Part shown: positions 8,300 through 17,501 of the stretch, one piece after another | Layout of the letters: each line of letters opens with the position of its first letter | Numbering within the stretch: the stretch's first letter is position 1 | NCBI RefSeq assembly: GCF_902459535.1 | Contig: NZ_LR699554.1 | Location: 2,232,001 to 2,296,000, forward strand | Direction of reading: 5' to 3' | Origin: Paraburkholderia dioscoreae | GTDB lineage: Bacteria; Pseudomonadota; Gammaproteobacteria; Burkholderiales; Burkholderiaceae | Length of the DNA stretch: 64,000 nt | Notes under the pieces: generated by a model | Told to the model about the DNA's origin: nothing | Databases searched by the model: none | What the model saw: the letters and a program-made list of their open reading frames with translations, nothing else | Program-made: the position numbers and the translations under genes

Positions 8300-9052
8300 T
8301 CAGGCATCCTCATTAGCACCAATCCAGCGTAATTCACTCAGGTAGTCATGAGTTTGAGTCGACGCCCATGACCGCCGGAACTCGACCGGCGCGCCTTGCA
8401 GGTCGAACGCCACGCGAATGCTCAACAGCACCGGCTGCCCAGCCGGAAGACCGAAATCTACGGCGATATCTTCGGGGAGCGCACAGGCCTGCAGGCGATC
8501 TTCGACCCGGCTCACCGACACGCCGCACTGCTGCTCGAGAAACGAATACACGAGGTGAGCGGGCGCATCGTCGCTTCCCCACTCCTTGCCGCCCACCCGT
8601 GCATACGGGAACGCGATCGACTCCAGCACCAGCGGTGTCTCGCCGAGCGAACGGAGCCTGCGCAGCCGATAAACGAGGTCCCCTGGTTCCAGACGCAGCG
8701 CGGCACGCTCGTCCTCACGGGCGGCGGCCCGCTCGCGCAGCAGAATCGTATCGACCGGCAGGCGGCGCATGTCGTCACGCCGGTCGACGAGACGGTAGAA
8801 GCTCGTGAACGCGCGCTCATTGGTGGCTCTCGCGACAAACGTGCCCCGCCCTCGCTGACGGACGACGAGGCCCTGGCCGCTCAACACGTCGAACGCTTTG
8901 CGCACGGTGCCGACGCTCACCTTTAGCTCTTTGGCAAGCGCTTCTTCGCCCGGCAGCAACTGTCCGGGCATCCATTCGCCGCCGACGATCCGTTCGCGCA
9001 TGTGGCGCGCAAGCCGGACGAAAGCGGGACTCAGATCAAGTTGGGTCATCAT
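8300..9052 (-). CDS. GntR-family regulator with UTRA effector domain
   Basis: A 250-residue HutC-type regulator. The winged helix covers about the first 75 residues (LPGEEALAKELKVSVGTVRKA, then GRGTFVA) and the UTRA domain follows (PLVLESIAFPYARV, near the end HDYLSELRW). There is no recognisable ribosome site before the tandem ATG codons at 9052 and 9049; instead the sequence is AT-rich and carries an inverted repeat, so the message may be leaderless or nearly so. The gene is divergent from the enolase-superfamily dehydratase and an MFS carrier, its likely targets. Confidence 0.9.
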   Translation of the reverse strand: MMTQLDLSPAFVRLARHMRERIVGGEWMPGQLLPGEEALAKELKVSVGTVRKAFDVLSGQGLVVRQRGRGTFVARATNERAFTSFYRLVDRRDDMRRLPVDTILLRERAAAREDERAALRLEPGDLVYRLRRLRSLGETPLVLESIAFPYARVGGKEWGSDDAPAHLVYSFLEQQCGVSVSRVEDRLQACALPEDIAVDFGLPAGQPVLLSIRVAFDLQGAPVEFRRSWASTQTHDYLSELRWIGANEDA

Positions 9053-9056
9053 TTAA

Positions 9057-9075
9057 TTCTATAGAGAATATAGAA
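9057..9075. promoter_or_regulatory. Inverted repeat, likely GntR/UTRA operator
   Basis: TTCTATA and TATAGAA are perfect 7-bp arms separated by 5 bp. A third, slightly different half-site TACAGAA lies at 9083-9089, 14 bp further on. The repeat begins 5 bp upstream of the regulator's ATG in the divergent region, the usual place for an autoregulatory operator. Confidence 0.6.
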
Positions 9076-9258
9076 ATAACACTACAGAATTTGATTCCCA
9101 ACGCATCGGCAGCTACCTAGAGTTAAGCCTTGACGAGTGTCGCTGCCAACGGGCTGCGACCCGGCACCACGTCCACCTGCGTCGATTGACCGGCGCGGTA
9201 TCGGTGCATGCACAACGACTTCCCATTACCTCATCAAGGCCGCTGGCTGGATCCACCC

Positions 9259-10437
9259 ATGAAATCGAGTATTCACCGCATCACCTCTGTCGAAGCGCTA
9301 CACGTCGGCCAGTTTCTCTACGCTCGCATCCGCACGGAAGCCGGGCTAACCGGTTTCGGCGAGGCGGGCTCGTGGGGACACATCGAGGCTGCGAAAGCCG
9401 CGCTCGAAAAGTTCGGCGAATATCTGGTCGGCAAGGACGCCAATCAGATCGAACGGCACTGGAACGTGATGCAGCGCTTCTCGCATTTTCGCGGCACCGC
9501 GGTCAACGCGGCCGTGTCGGCGATCGACATCGCACTCTGGGATCTGCTCGGCAAGCGGCTGCAGGTGCCCGTGTGGCAACTGCTCGGCGGCGCATACCGC
9601 GACAAGTTGCGCGTATATGGCCATGTCTACGCGGAAACGCTCGACGAAGTGCTCGCGGATTGCCGACGCCTGCGCGCCGAAGGTTTCACCGCCATAGGCC
9701 ATATCAACCCGTTCCTCGACGAGCCGGAAGGCGATGTTTATTTCCGCTCCTTTGCCGGCAAGGTGCGCGACGCGAAGGAGCGGGTAATGGCCTTTCGCGA
9801 GGCAGTGGGACCGGACGTCGATCTGCTGATCGAAATGCACCGTCGTCTGAATCCCGCCGAAGCGATCGCGATCGGCCAGGTGCTGGAACCGCTCACGCCG
9901 ATGTGGCTCGAAGACCCGCTGCGCCCCGAGTTCTACACGCAGATGACGACCGTCGGTCACGCGATCCGCGTGCCCGTCGCGACCGGCGAACGCTTCAGCA
10001 CGCCGGCCGAATTCCATCTGCAACTGGCGGGCGGCGGGGTGCGTTATGCGCGCACGTCGGTCTGCGTGTGCGGCGGGATCACCGGCGCGAAGAAGATCGC
10101 CGCACTCGCGGAAGCGCAGAACGTCGACATCGCGCCGCATAACCCCTTGTCGCCGATCAGCCTCGCGGCGTGCATGCAGGTGGCGGCTTCAGTGCCCAAC
10201 TTCGCGATCCAGGAGTACCCGACCGGCTTCGAGAACCTCGTGCTCAAGTCCGGGCAGAATCTGCTCGGCTCGGATCTCGTCAAGAACCATCCGGTGCCGA
10301 AGGAAGGCTTCATCACGGTGCCGGACGCGCCGGGTATCGGCGTCGAACTGGTGGACGACGTGGGGCATCGCCGTGCGCCGTTGCACCGGCCGGTGTCGAT
10401 GCGCAGCACGATCGACGGCGCACCGCTCGATCAATGA
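9259..10437 (+). CDS. Enolase-superfamily sugar-acid dehydratase (mandelate racemase/galactonate dehydratase type)
   Basis: A 392-residue member of the mandelate racemase/muconate lactonizing group. Metal-site order is visible: LLIEMHRR after strand 3, MWLEDPL, then ATGER. Late catalytic stretches are IAPHNPLSPIS, with the His of galactonate-dehydratase-type enzymes, and IQEYP. Where racemases have Lys-x-Lys, the text reads AIGHINPF, which argues against racemase chemistry and for a dehydratase of the galactonate type. Start 9259 is preferred because the extra 17 codons from 9208 do not look like protein. Transporter and divergent GntR regulator suggest a dedicated sugar-acid (aldonate or aldarate) utilisation unit. 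Confidence 0.85.
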   Translation: MKSSIHRITSVEALHVGQFLYARIRTEAGLTGFGEAGSWGHIEAAKAALEKFGEYLVGKDANQIERHWNVMQRFSHFRGTAVNAAVSAIDIALWDLLGKRLQVPVWQLLGGAYRDKLRVYGHVYAETLDEVLADCRRLRAEGFTAIGHINPFLDEPEGDVYFRSFAGKVRDAKERVMAFREAVGPDVDLLIEMHRRLNPAEAIAIGQVLEPLTPMWLEDPLRPEFYTQMTTVGHAIRVPVATGERFSTPAEFHLQLAGGGVRYARTSVCVCGGITGAKKIAALAEAQNVDIAPHNPLSPISLAACMQVAASVPNFAIQEYPTGFENLVLKSGQNLLGSDLVKNHPVPKEGFITVPDAPGIGVELVDDVGHRRAPLHRPVSMRSTIDGAPLDQ

Positions 10438-10531
10438 AGCAGGCATCGGGACGCGACAACGCGAAGCGTCCCGATCAACACAAACACGCTTCGCGCGATG
10501 CATCACCAGAACAACATACAAGGAGACTACC

Positions 10532-11854
10532 GTGACCCCATCCGATCCGGACAATTTCAAAGGCGTCGGCCGCGGCCGATGGACGATCGTATTGCCGATC
10601 GTTTTCGCGGTCTACATGCTGTCCTATTTCGATCGCGTGAACATCGCGATGGCATTGCCGCACATGACGAAGGCGCTGGGCCTCACGTCCGTGCAGGGAG
10701 GCTGGATCGGCGGCGCGTTCGCGTGGGGCTATGCTTTCACGCAGCTGCTCGGCGGTTATATGTCGCTGAAGTTCGGGCCGCGCCGGCTCGTCGCGATCTG
10801 TCTGCTGCTGTTCGGCGGCGCGGCGATGCTGACCGGCGTGGCGACGACTTTCTGGCAGATCGTCGCGGTGCGCATTCTGCTCGGCTGCGCCGAAGGTCCG
10901 ATCTACGCGGCGACCTCGATGCTTCTCGCACAATGGTTCACGAGGCCCGAACGCGGGCGCGCCTTCGGTATCTGGAATTTGGGCGCACCGCTCGGCGGTT
11001 TCCTTGCTGGCCCGATTTCCGGTGCGCTGATCGCCCATTTCGACTGGCGTGTGATGCTGATCGCCGAAGGCCTGCCCGCATGGATCTTCTGCCTTGTGTG
11101 GTTCAAGGCAATCCCGCAAAGCCTCGACCTGGCAGGCTGGCTCTCAGCCGCCGACCGTGACGTGCTGCGCCGCGATCTCGCCACGGAACAGTCGGGCTAC
11201 ACGAAGCCCGAGCACGACCCGTGGTGGACGATCTTCAACGAACCCGCCGTCTGGCTGCTGACGCTCGGCTTCGGGCTCAATACGATCCTGCTGTACGGCA
11301 CGACGCTATGGCTGCCTTCGGTGATGAAGTCCTACGGACAGCTGAGCGAAACGACGATCGGCTTTCTGTCCGGCGCGCCATTCGTGATGTCGATGTTCGG
11401 CATCTACTACATCAGTCGCCGCTCGGACCGGCATGGCCAGGAGCGCCGCTGGCATGCGGCGATTCCGACCATGCTCACCGGCGTGCTAATGATAATGGCC
11501 GCGTTCGTCCCTGCTCCGCTGTTCTATTTGCAGATTGCGCTGTTCATTGCGCTCGGCTTCACGCTGAAGATGTTGATGCCGCTGGTCTTCGCCCGGCTCA
11601 CCGAGATCCTGCCGATGAGGAAGGCCATGCCTGCCGTAGCGTTCGTGAGCGGTGTGGGCAATCTGATCGGACAGTTCCTCGGGCCGCTGATGGTTGGCTA
11701 TGTACGTGCGGCTTCGTCCGACTACAAGCTCTCGCTGCTCGCACTGGGCGCGTCTGCGCTGCTGGGCGGTGTGGCGATCGCGTTGTCGAAGTCGGCCGCC
11801 GAACGGTCTGGAACGGCTCGCAACGCGGTGCGTAATGCCGAGGTGATGAAGTAG
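10532..11854 (+). CDS. MFS transporter (anion:cation symporter family)
   Basis: A 440-residue carrier with about 12 membrane helices. SYFDRVNIAMALPHM at the end of helix 1 is the signature of the ACS family, which includes glucarate, galactonate and phthalate carriers. The GTG at 10532 is chosen as start because AAGGAG sits 6-7 bases upstream; the open frame extends much further back inside the dehydratase gene but only as an overlapping shadow. It follows the dehydratase by 94 bp and probably imports its sugar acid. Confidence 0.88.
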   Translation: MTPSDPDNFKGVGRGRWTIVLPIVFAVYMLSYFDRVNIAMALPHMTKALGLTSVQGGWIGGAFAWGYAFTQLLGGYMSLKFGPRRLVAICLLLFGGAAMLTGVATTFWQIVAVRILLGCAEGPIYAATSMLLAQWFTRPERGRAFGIWNLGAPLGGFLAGPISGALIAHFDWRVMLIAEGLPAWIFCLVWFKAIPQSLDLAGWLSAADRDVLRRDLATEQSGYTKPEHDPWWTIFNEPAVWLLTLGFGLNTILLYGTTLWLPSVMKSYGQLSETTIGFLSGAPFVMSMFGIYYISRRSDRHGQERRWHAAIPTMLTGVLMIMAAFVPAPLFYLQIALFIALGFTLKMLMPLVFARLTEILPMRKAMPAVAFVSGVGNLIGQFLGPLMVGYVRAASSDYKLSLLALGASALLGGVAIALSKSAAERSGTARNAVRNAEVMK

Positions 11855-11869
11855 AACTACGTCGCGCCG

Positions 11870-11887
11870 GGGGGGCCTACGCCCCCC
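11870..11887. terminator. GC hairpin between converging MFS genes
   Basis: GGGGGGC and GCCCCCC form a 7-bp stem with a 4-base loop, 16 bp after the end of the rightward MFS gene and before the end of the leftward one. There is no T-run on either side, so it may only help termination or be chance in GC-rich DNA. Confidence 0.35.
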
Positions 11888-11925
11888 GTCCTGCGGACAT
11901 CGCGGGTGAACTGCGCTAGAAAATC

Positions 11926-13215
11926 TCAATGCAGCGCAAGCGGTACTGTAGGCGCTTCGATATCCCGCTGCTGCGTACGATGAATCAGAAGTGCAATCAC
12001 GGCGGCCGCGCCGAAGAGGAAGTAGCCGAGAATGTAGAAGCTGCTCGACAGATTGCCGCCGCGCGCATAGAAGCCAACGATCAGCGGCCCGACCACGCCG
12101 CCGAAGCTGGCAAACATGTTGATCATCGCGACCGACGGCGCCGCCTGATTGCGCGGCACCTTGCTGATCACCCACGCCCACCACGTGCCGGCCGGCGAAA
12201 ACAGCCCAGCGCCGGCGATACAGAACATCACCATCGTAAACACAACGCCGCCTTCGATATAGTGCTGCGCGAGCAGCGCCGCACCGGCCACCACCAGCGG
12301 CACGGCGACGAACCAGCCGCGTGAAATGGTAGACGGCTTGTCCGACAGCCACGAGTTCACGAACATCGACAATGCGCCAAACAGCGAAGGTAGCGCCGTC
12401 AACCAGCCGACCGCGGCGTAACCGTGCGGGAAATATTGTTTGATGAGGCTCGGCATCCACAGGCCGAAGCTGAAAATCACCATGATCCACGACAGCGCGA
12501 CGATCGCGAGAAGCCACACCGTCGAGCGCTTCAGCACGCTGCCGAAGCTGCCGTCCGCACCGGTTCCCGCGAGACGCTGCTGCGTGATGAAGTCGCGCTC
12601 CGCGCTGGACAGCCAGCGGTCGGTGGTCGGATCGTCGGAAACGAACATCCACACGAGCACGGCCATGAAGATCGCAGGCAGGCCTTGCAGCACGAACATC
12701 GTCTTCCAGTGGAATACGTCGATCATCCAGCCCGCAAGCGGCGCCATCAGCACTGAGGACAACGGCAGCGCATATTGCGCGAACGCAATGCCGCGCGCAC
12801 GCTCGCGGGCCGGAAACCAGCGCACGAAGATCACCGAAAACGACGGCCAGATCACGCCTTCAGCGAGTCCCATCACCACACGCACCGCGATCAGTGCGGG
12901 CAGCGTGTGCACCATGCCGGTCAGGCACGCCATCAAGCCGGTGATGAACATCGAGACGGCGATCACGCGGCGCGGCCCGATGCGCGTCGAGATCCAGCCG
13001 CCGGGAATCTGGGTGACCAGATATCCCCAGAAGAATGCGCCCAGCAGCGCGCCGGTGATCGTCGTGCCGAGTTGCAGATCGTGCGCCATCTGCGGTGCCG
13101 CGACGCCGATGTTGGTGCGATCGGCAAACGCGACGAGGTAGCTGACAAAAACGATCAGACCTACCCGCAGCCAGCGTGATTTGCCGATCCGTTGCGTGTC
13201 GTATGCGGTGTCCAT
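11926..13215 (-). CDS. MFS transporter (anion:cation symporter family)
   Basis: A 429-residue membrane carrier. VAFADRTNIGVAAPQM near the N-terminus is the ACS-family helix-1 signature and ARGIAFAQYALPLSS resembles the loop before helix 5. GGGAGACACGC stands directly before the ATG. It is downstream of the double-CMD gene by 49 bp on the same strand and is likely co-transcribed with it. It converges with the carrier at 10532-11854, to which it is only distantly similar, so the two belong to different operons. Substrate unknown. Confidence 0.87.
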   Translation of the reverse strand: MDTAYDTQRIGKSRWLRVGLIVFVSYLVAFADRTNIGVAAPQMAHDLQLGTTITGALLGAFFWGYLVTQIPGGWISTRIGPRRVIAVSMFITGLMACLTGMVHTLPALIAVRVVMGLAEGVIWPSFSVIFVRWFPARERARGIAFAQYALPLSSVLMAPLAGWMIDVFHWKTMFVLQGLPAIFMAVLVWMFVSDDPTTDRWLSSAERDFITQQRLAGTGADGSFGSVLKRSTVWLLAIVALSWIMVIFSFGLWMPSLIKQYFPHGYAAVGWLTALPSLFGALSMFVNSWLSDKPSTISRGWFVAVPLVVAGAALLAQHYIEGGVVFTMVMFCIAGAGLFSPAGTWWAWVISKVPRNQAAPSVAMINMFASFGGVVGPLIVGFYARGGNLSSSFYILGYFLFGAAAVIALLIHRTQQRDIEAPTVPLALH

Positions 13216-13264
13216 TGCGTGTCTCCCTTCGTTTTCGATGTTATGGGCGCTCGGCTGGCGCAGA

Positions 13265-14041
13265 TTACGGAGTGACCAGCGCTTGCGCTTCGCGCGCGGC
13301 GATCTCGTCGAGCACGATAGGCAGCGCCAGCTCGAAGCTGGCTATCCCCATCGTGCTTGCCAGTTGCATGACTTCGAGAATCTCCGCCGGCGTTGCGCCG
13401 TACTTCAGCGCGTTCTCGATATGCACGTGCGTGCCGGGCACGTATTGATGCGTGACCGATACGTCCACGGCGATGTACATGAACTCTTTCACTTTCGGCG
13501 GCAGTTTGCCGTGCACCCACGGCACGGATGAGAACGTCGTAAACGCTTCGAAGAAGTCAGGATCGAGCGCGAGCGTGCCGTCCCAGATCGTGCTCCAGTA
13601 GCCGCGCTTTTCCGTAAATTCGCTCTTGATCGCCTGACGGCGCGCATCGGCGTGGCTTGTGTCGATCGCGTTGCGCGGGTCGTTCGCAACCTTCTCTTCG
13701 AGCACCGGCATGCCGATCACACAAGCATGCACGCCGATCACGCTGATCAGTTCGAGCGTCTCGAGCAGTTCGTCGCGCGTGGCGCCCAGGCGCAGCGCTT
13801 CGCGGCAATGGCGGCGCACGGCAACCGCATTGAGATGTGTGACCGACGCTTCGAGCGCGAAGCTCACGAGTGCCTTCACCTTCGGTTCGAGCGGACCGTT
13901 GCGATATGCGCATCCCGCGAATGCGAGGTAAGCCTCGACGAATTCCGGGCTAATCGCGATCAGCGGATCGAGCGAGGCGGGCCACGAGCCGCCGGCAGCA
14001 ACGAACGACGAAATCCGGCCCTTGAGCGTAAGTGAAGTCAT
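13265..14041 (-). CDS. Double carboxymuconolactone-decarboxylase-like (CMD) domain protein
   Basis: A 258-residue protein made of two CMD/AhpD-like helical repeats. Each repeat carries a similar stretch: VTHLNAVAVRRHCREALRLG at about residues 67-86 and VTHQYVPGTHVHIENALKYG in the second half. The CxxC thiol pair of AhpD-type peroxidases is absent from both, so a peroxidase role is unlikely. It resembles the protein at 24235-25023 over its whole length and is probably its paralogue. Start 14041 is the Met next to the first conserved residues. Function unknown; the fold is used by decarboxylases acting on lactones and by other enzymes. Confidence 0.82.
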   Translation of the reverse strand: MTSLTLKGRISSFVAAGGSWPASLDPLIAISPEFVEAYLAFAGCAYRNGPLEPKVKALVSFALEASVTHLNAVAVRRHCREALRLGATRDELLETLELISVIGVHACVIGMPVLEEKVANDPRNAIDTSHADARRQAIKSEFTEKRGYWSTIWDGTLALDPDFFEAFTTFSSVPWVHGKLPPKVKEFMYIAVDVSVTHQYVPGTHVHIENALKYGATPAEILEVMQLASTMGIASFELALPIVLDEIAAREAQALVTP

Positions 14042-14377
14042 TAGGCATCCAAAGTGACAAGTCAGGAGTGAAAGCGCGCTGCCTCGCATGCAAACCAACG
14101 ACCGGCGAACCGCGCGGAGGGAGTGACACTTATCTTATGAGCGACCTTACGAAACCGCAAACCGATATGCCCAGCGAGGCGCGTTGTTGCTCCGCAGCAG
14201 CCGCATGCGCCGCGAAACGCCCTCATGCGCTATGTACAAAGGGTTCCGGGGAGGGGGTGCGTGCGTGACGCAGCGCATTATTTAGCGTTGCTTATATCGA
14301 CCTTTCGCACATTTCAATGGACGCTCGCGCTCGTCGCGCCGAGCATCTCCCTCATGACAACTGCAACAGGAATCCGC
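14042..14377. other. Divergent intergenic region, no clear gene
   Basis: These 336 bp separate the divergent double-CMD and CoA-transferase genes and should hold both promoters. Frames here read as implausible, Arg/Cys-rich protein. An imperfect dyad CTTATcttATGAG lies at 14129-14141, and an AT-rich stretch around 14276-14320 may hold the rightward promoter, but I see no convincing -35/-10 pair. The LysR protein encoded at 16491 is a candidate regulator. Confidence 0.5.
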
Positions 14378-15568
14378 ATGAAAGCGCTGGAAGGCTTGCG
14401 AGTGCTCGACCTGGGAACCTTCGTGGCCGGTCCGTTCTGTACGACGATCTTCGCCGAGTTCGGCGCGGAAGTCATCAAGGTGGAGCCGCCGCAAACGGGG
14501 GATTCGCTGCGCCGCTTCGGCACCGAGACCGAATGCGGCGACACGCTGATGTGGCTCACCGAAAGCCGCAACAAGAAATGTGTGACGCTCAATCTCGCCC
14601 ACGAACGTGGCCGCCAGATGCTGCGCGATCTCGCAGCGAGTTGCGACATCGTGGTCGAAAATTTCCGGCCGGGCGTGATCGAGAAATGGGGCCTCGACTT
14701 CGAGTCGTTGCACAAGCTCAATCCGCGCACGATCCTCGTCCGCATTTCCGCGTATGGGCAGAATGGCCCGAATCGCGGCAAACCGGGCTTTGCGCGCGTT
14801 GCGCACGCGTTTTCGGGGCTTGCCTATCTCGCGGGCGAGCCCGGCCGCGTGCCGGTCACGCCGGGTTCCACCTCGCTCGCGGATTATGGTTCGGGCATGT
14901 ACGCGACGATCGGTGCGCTGATCGCGTTGCAGGCCCGCGAGCGTACCGGCCACGGCCAATGCGTCGATCTCGCGCTCTATGAGCCCATGTTCCGCGTGCT
15001 CGACGAGATGGTTCCGGCTTATCACATGTTCGGCAAGGTGCGCGAACGGATGGGCGCGAACGCGGTGAACGTCGCGCCGCATGCGCATTACCGCACTCGC
15101 GACGAGCGCTGGATCGCGATCGCCTGCACCAACGACAAGATATTCCGCCGCTTCGCGCACGTCATGCAACGCCCCGAGCTGGCAGACGACGATCAGTGGG
15201 GTCGCGCATCCGTGCGGATCGCCGCCATCGACGCGGTCAACGCTTTGGTGCAGGACTGGATCGGTGCGCGCGACCACGACGAAGTACTGCGTCTGTGCGA
15301 CGAAGGCTCGGTCCCCGCCAGCCTGCTGTACAGCGTCGCCGACATCTTCGACGATCCGCAATATGAGGCGCGCGGCAATATCCGCACCATGCCGTCGCGC
15401 GCGGGCGACGTCGCGGTGCCGAACGTGATTCCGCGTCTGTCGGAAACGCCTGGCGCGATCGAATGGCTCGGACCGACGCTCGGCAGCCACAACGAGGAGG
15501 TATTCGGCGAACTGCTCGGCTGCAGCGGTTCGGATCTCGCCGCGCTGCGCGCGGCAGGCGTGATCTGA
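14378..15568 (+). CDS. CaiB/BaiF class III CoA-transferase
   Basis: A 396-residue CoA-transferase. The N-terminus (LRVLDLGTFVAGPF, then AEFGAEVIKVEPPQTGD) and VENFRPGVIEKWGL are typical, and the likely nucleophile Asp lies in SLADYGSGMYATIG. The ATG at 14378 is chosen over the Met at 14354 because AGGA lies 7 bases upstream only of the former. It is followed after 36 bp by a CitE-type lyase. In known pathways, for example itaconate or citramalate breakdown, such a pair activates a dicarboxylic acid and then cleaves the hydroxyacyl-CoA. Paralogous in type but not closely similar to the transferase at the window's left edge. Confidence 0.9.
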   Translation: MKALEGLRVLDLGTFVAGPFCTTIFAEFGAEVIKVEPPQTGDSLRRFGTETECGDTLMWLTESRNKKCVTLNLAHERGRQMLRDLAASCDIVVENFRPGVIEKWGLDFESLHKLNPRTILVRISAYGQNGPNRGKPGFARVAHAFSGLAYLAGEPGRVPVTPGSTSLADYGSGMYATIGALIALQARERTGHGQCVDLALYEPMFRVLDEMVPAYHMFGKVRERMGANAVNVAPHAHYRTRDERWIAIACTNDKIFRRFAHVMQRPELADDDQWGRASVRIAAIDAVNALVQDWIGARDHDEVLRLCDEGSVPASLLYSVADIFDDPQYEARGNIRTMPSRAGDVAVPNVIPRLSETPGAIEWLGPTLGSHNEEVFGELLGCSGSDLAALRAAGVI

Positions 15569-15604
15569 GCCACCGACATCACTATCCATTTCTAACCATC
15601 GTCC

Positions 15605-16429
15605 ATGTCACTTTCGCCACGCACTTATCTGTTCGCACCCGCAACGCGCCCCGAGCGCTTCGAGAAGGCCGCGCGCGCCGGTGCCGACGCGGTGATCGTC
15701 GATCTCGAAGACGCGGTCGAACACGCACGCAAGGACCACGCACGCGCTTCGCTGTCGACCACGCTGCCTGCCCTCGCCCCCACCGCGCGCGCATTGAACG
15801 TGCAACTGCTGGTGCGCATCAACAGCCACGGCTCGCCGTGGTACGACGCGGATCTCGACGCCTGCGCCGCGCTCGACATTGACGGCATCGTGATTCCCAA
15901 AGCCGAGCATGTGGACGAAATCGTGCGCATCGCGTCTTTGAAGCCGGCCTGGGCGCTGCATCTGCTGATGGAAACCGCAGCCGGGTTCGCGAATCTGGCG
16001 GCGCTCGCGCGTGCGCCGCACGTCGAACGTCTGATGTTAGGCACGGTCGATCTCGCGCTCGACATCGGCGCGAATGAAATCGGCGAGCCGTTGCATTACT
16101 ATCGCTCGCAGATCCTGCTGTTTACGCGCCTGGCGGGATTGCTGCCGGCCGTCGACGGCGTCTGCACGACGCTCGACGACCCCGCGGCGCTCGACGACGA
16201 AGTGCGGCGCGCGCGAGCCTTCGGTTTCGGCGCCAAGCTGTGCGTGCACCCCAAGCAGATCGCGCCGGTTACGGCAGGGCTCGGCCCGACGCCGCGCGAA
16301 CTGCAGTGGGCGACGCGCGTATGCGAAGTCGCGGGGAGCGGTGCCGCGATCGCGGTGGACGGCAAGCTCGTCGATGCGCCGGTGCTCGCGCAAGCGCGCC
16401 GCATTCTCGCGGCGGCCGGCCATGCGTGA
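15605..16429 (+). CDS. CitE/HpcH-type C-C lyase (citrate lyase beta-like)
   Basis: A 274-residue TIM-barrel lyase of the CitE group, which splits hydroxyacyl-CoA such as malyl- or citramalyl-CoA. RTYLFAPATRPERFEKA, AVIVDLEDAVEHARK with the metal-binding acidic residues, INSHGSPWYDADL, IVIPKAEH and LCVHPKQI are all family blocks in order. The missing citrate-lyase partners show it is not part of an ACP-linked citrate lyase. Its place after a CoA-transferase supports cleavage of a CoA thioester into acetyl-CoA or pyruvate plus a second acid. Confidence 0.88.
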   Translation: MSLSPRTYLFAPATRPERFEKAARAGADAVIVDLEDAVEHARKDHARASLSTTLPALAPTARALNVQLLVRINSHGSPWYDADLDACAALDIDGIVIPKAEHVDEIVRIASLKPAWALHLLMETAAGFANLAALARAPHVERLMLGTVDLALDIGANEIGEPLHYYRSQILLFTRLAGLLPAVDGVCTTLDDPAALDDEVRRARAFGFGAKLCVHPKQIAPVTAGLGPTPRELQWATRVCEVAGSGAAIAVDGKLVDAPVLAQARRILAAAGHA

Positions 16430-16490
16430 GCTGCCGACAGGTCTTGGCGCGTTGACCGCGCCGCGTTTGCGGCCATTCGCGTCCCTGCCA

Positions 16491-17423
16491 ATGACTCTCT
16501 CGAAGCTCTTTTCCGGCAAACCGTCAAGCCGGAGCATCAACGATCTGCAGCACATTCGCGCGTTCGTCGCGGTCGCGCGCGAGGGCAGTCTGACCAAGGC
16601 GGCCAGGTTGCTCAATCTCACGCAGCCCGCTGTCAGCGTGCAACTGAAGAACCTGCAGGATCAACTGAAGCTGCGTTTGCTGACGCGCTCGCCGCGCGGT
16701 CTCACGCTGACCGCCGACGGTCTCAAGCTATTGCCCTACGCCGAACAGATTCTCGACGCGATCGGCAATTTCGACGTCGCCGCCGACAACCTCGTCAGCA
16801 TTCTGTCGGGCACCGTCTCGATCGGCACGATCCTCAATCCGCAGACGATTCGGCTGGGCGCAGTGCTGCAATACATGGCGAACCACTATCCGGAAGTGCG
16901 AACGCGCCTGCGTCACTCAATGACGGGGCAGATACTCGAACAGCTTGCGAGCGGTGCGCTCGACGTTGGCTTCTTTCTCGGCACGCCAGCGGAAAGCGAC
17001 GGCATCGAATTGCATGCCATTGCCTTGATGCCGATCACCTATTACGTGATCGCACCCAAAGGCTGGCAGGAACGTATCAACGGACGCGGCTGGGCGGAAC
17101 TGGCCGAGTTGCCGTGGATCTGGACGCCGCCTACGTCGATGCATCACCGGCTGCTGACGCACGCATTCGAATCGGTCGGCGCGAAGCCGCGAGTCGCGGC
17201 CGAGGTCGATCTGGAAGCCTCGATGATCGAACTGGTGCGTGCGGGTGTGGGTTTGTCGCTGGCGCGCGAGACGGTCGCGATCGACGAAGCGCAGAAATAC
17301 GGCGCCGCGATCTCGCGCGAAGTGCCGATCGAAATTCCGCTGTCGTTCATCAGCCTTGCGCGGCGCCGCGAAGAGCCGTTGATCGAAGCAATGTTTTTTG
17401 CCGCGCAAATGGCGTTTTCCTGA
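16491..17423 (+). CDS. LysR-family transcriptional regulator
   Basis: A LysR regulator of about 310 residues. The DNA-binding helix-turn-helix covers INDLQHIRAFVAVAREGSL, TKAARLLNLTQPAVSVQLKN and LTRSPRGLTLTADG. The rest is a periplasmic-binding-like effector domain (VSIGTILNPQTIRLGA, VGLSLAR). An in-frame ATG at 16422 overlaps the end of the lyase gene and would add 23 residues; neither start has a good ribosome site, so the exact N-terminus is open. It sits inside the operon in the same direction, which is unusual for LysR genes, and probably controls the operon from the 14042-14377 region. Confidence 0.88.
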   Translation: MTLSKLFSGKPSSRSINDLQHIRAFVAVAREGSLTKAARLLNLTQPAVSVQLKNLQDQLKLRLLTRSPRGLTLTADGLKLLPYAEQILDAIGNFDVAADNLVSILSGTVSIGTILNPQTIRLGAVLQYMANHYPEVRTRLRHSMTGQILEQLASGALDVGFFLGTPAESDGIELHAIALMPITYYVIAPKGWQERINGRGWAELAELPWIWTPPTSMHHRLLTHAFESVGAKPRVAAEVDLEASMIELVRAGVGLSLARETVAIDEAQKYGAAISREVPIEIPLSFISLARRREEPLIEAMFFAAQMAFS

Positions 17424-17501
17424 ACGCCTTCCGCGGCATGCACGGTTCCGCGCCTTTGAAGCCAAAGGTGCTTGCGACGACAACAACATGGGAGACAGAC
17501 A

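Noticed and set aside
14129..14141. CTTATcttATGAG as a LysR operator before the CoA-transferase operon
   Set aside because: The dyad is imperfect, does not fit T-N11-A spacing well and lies far from the start codon; too weak to call.
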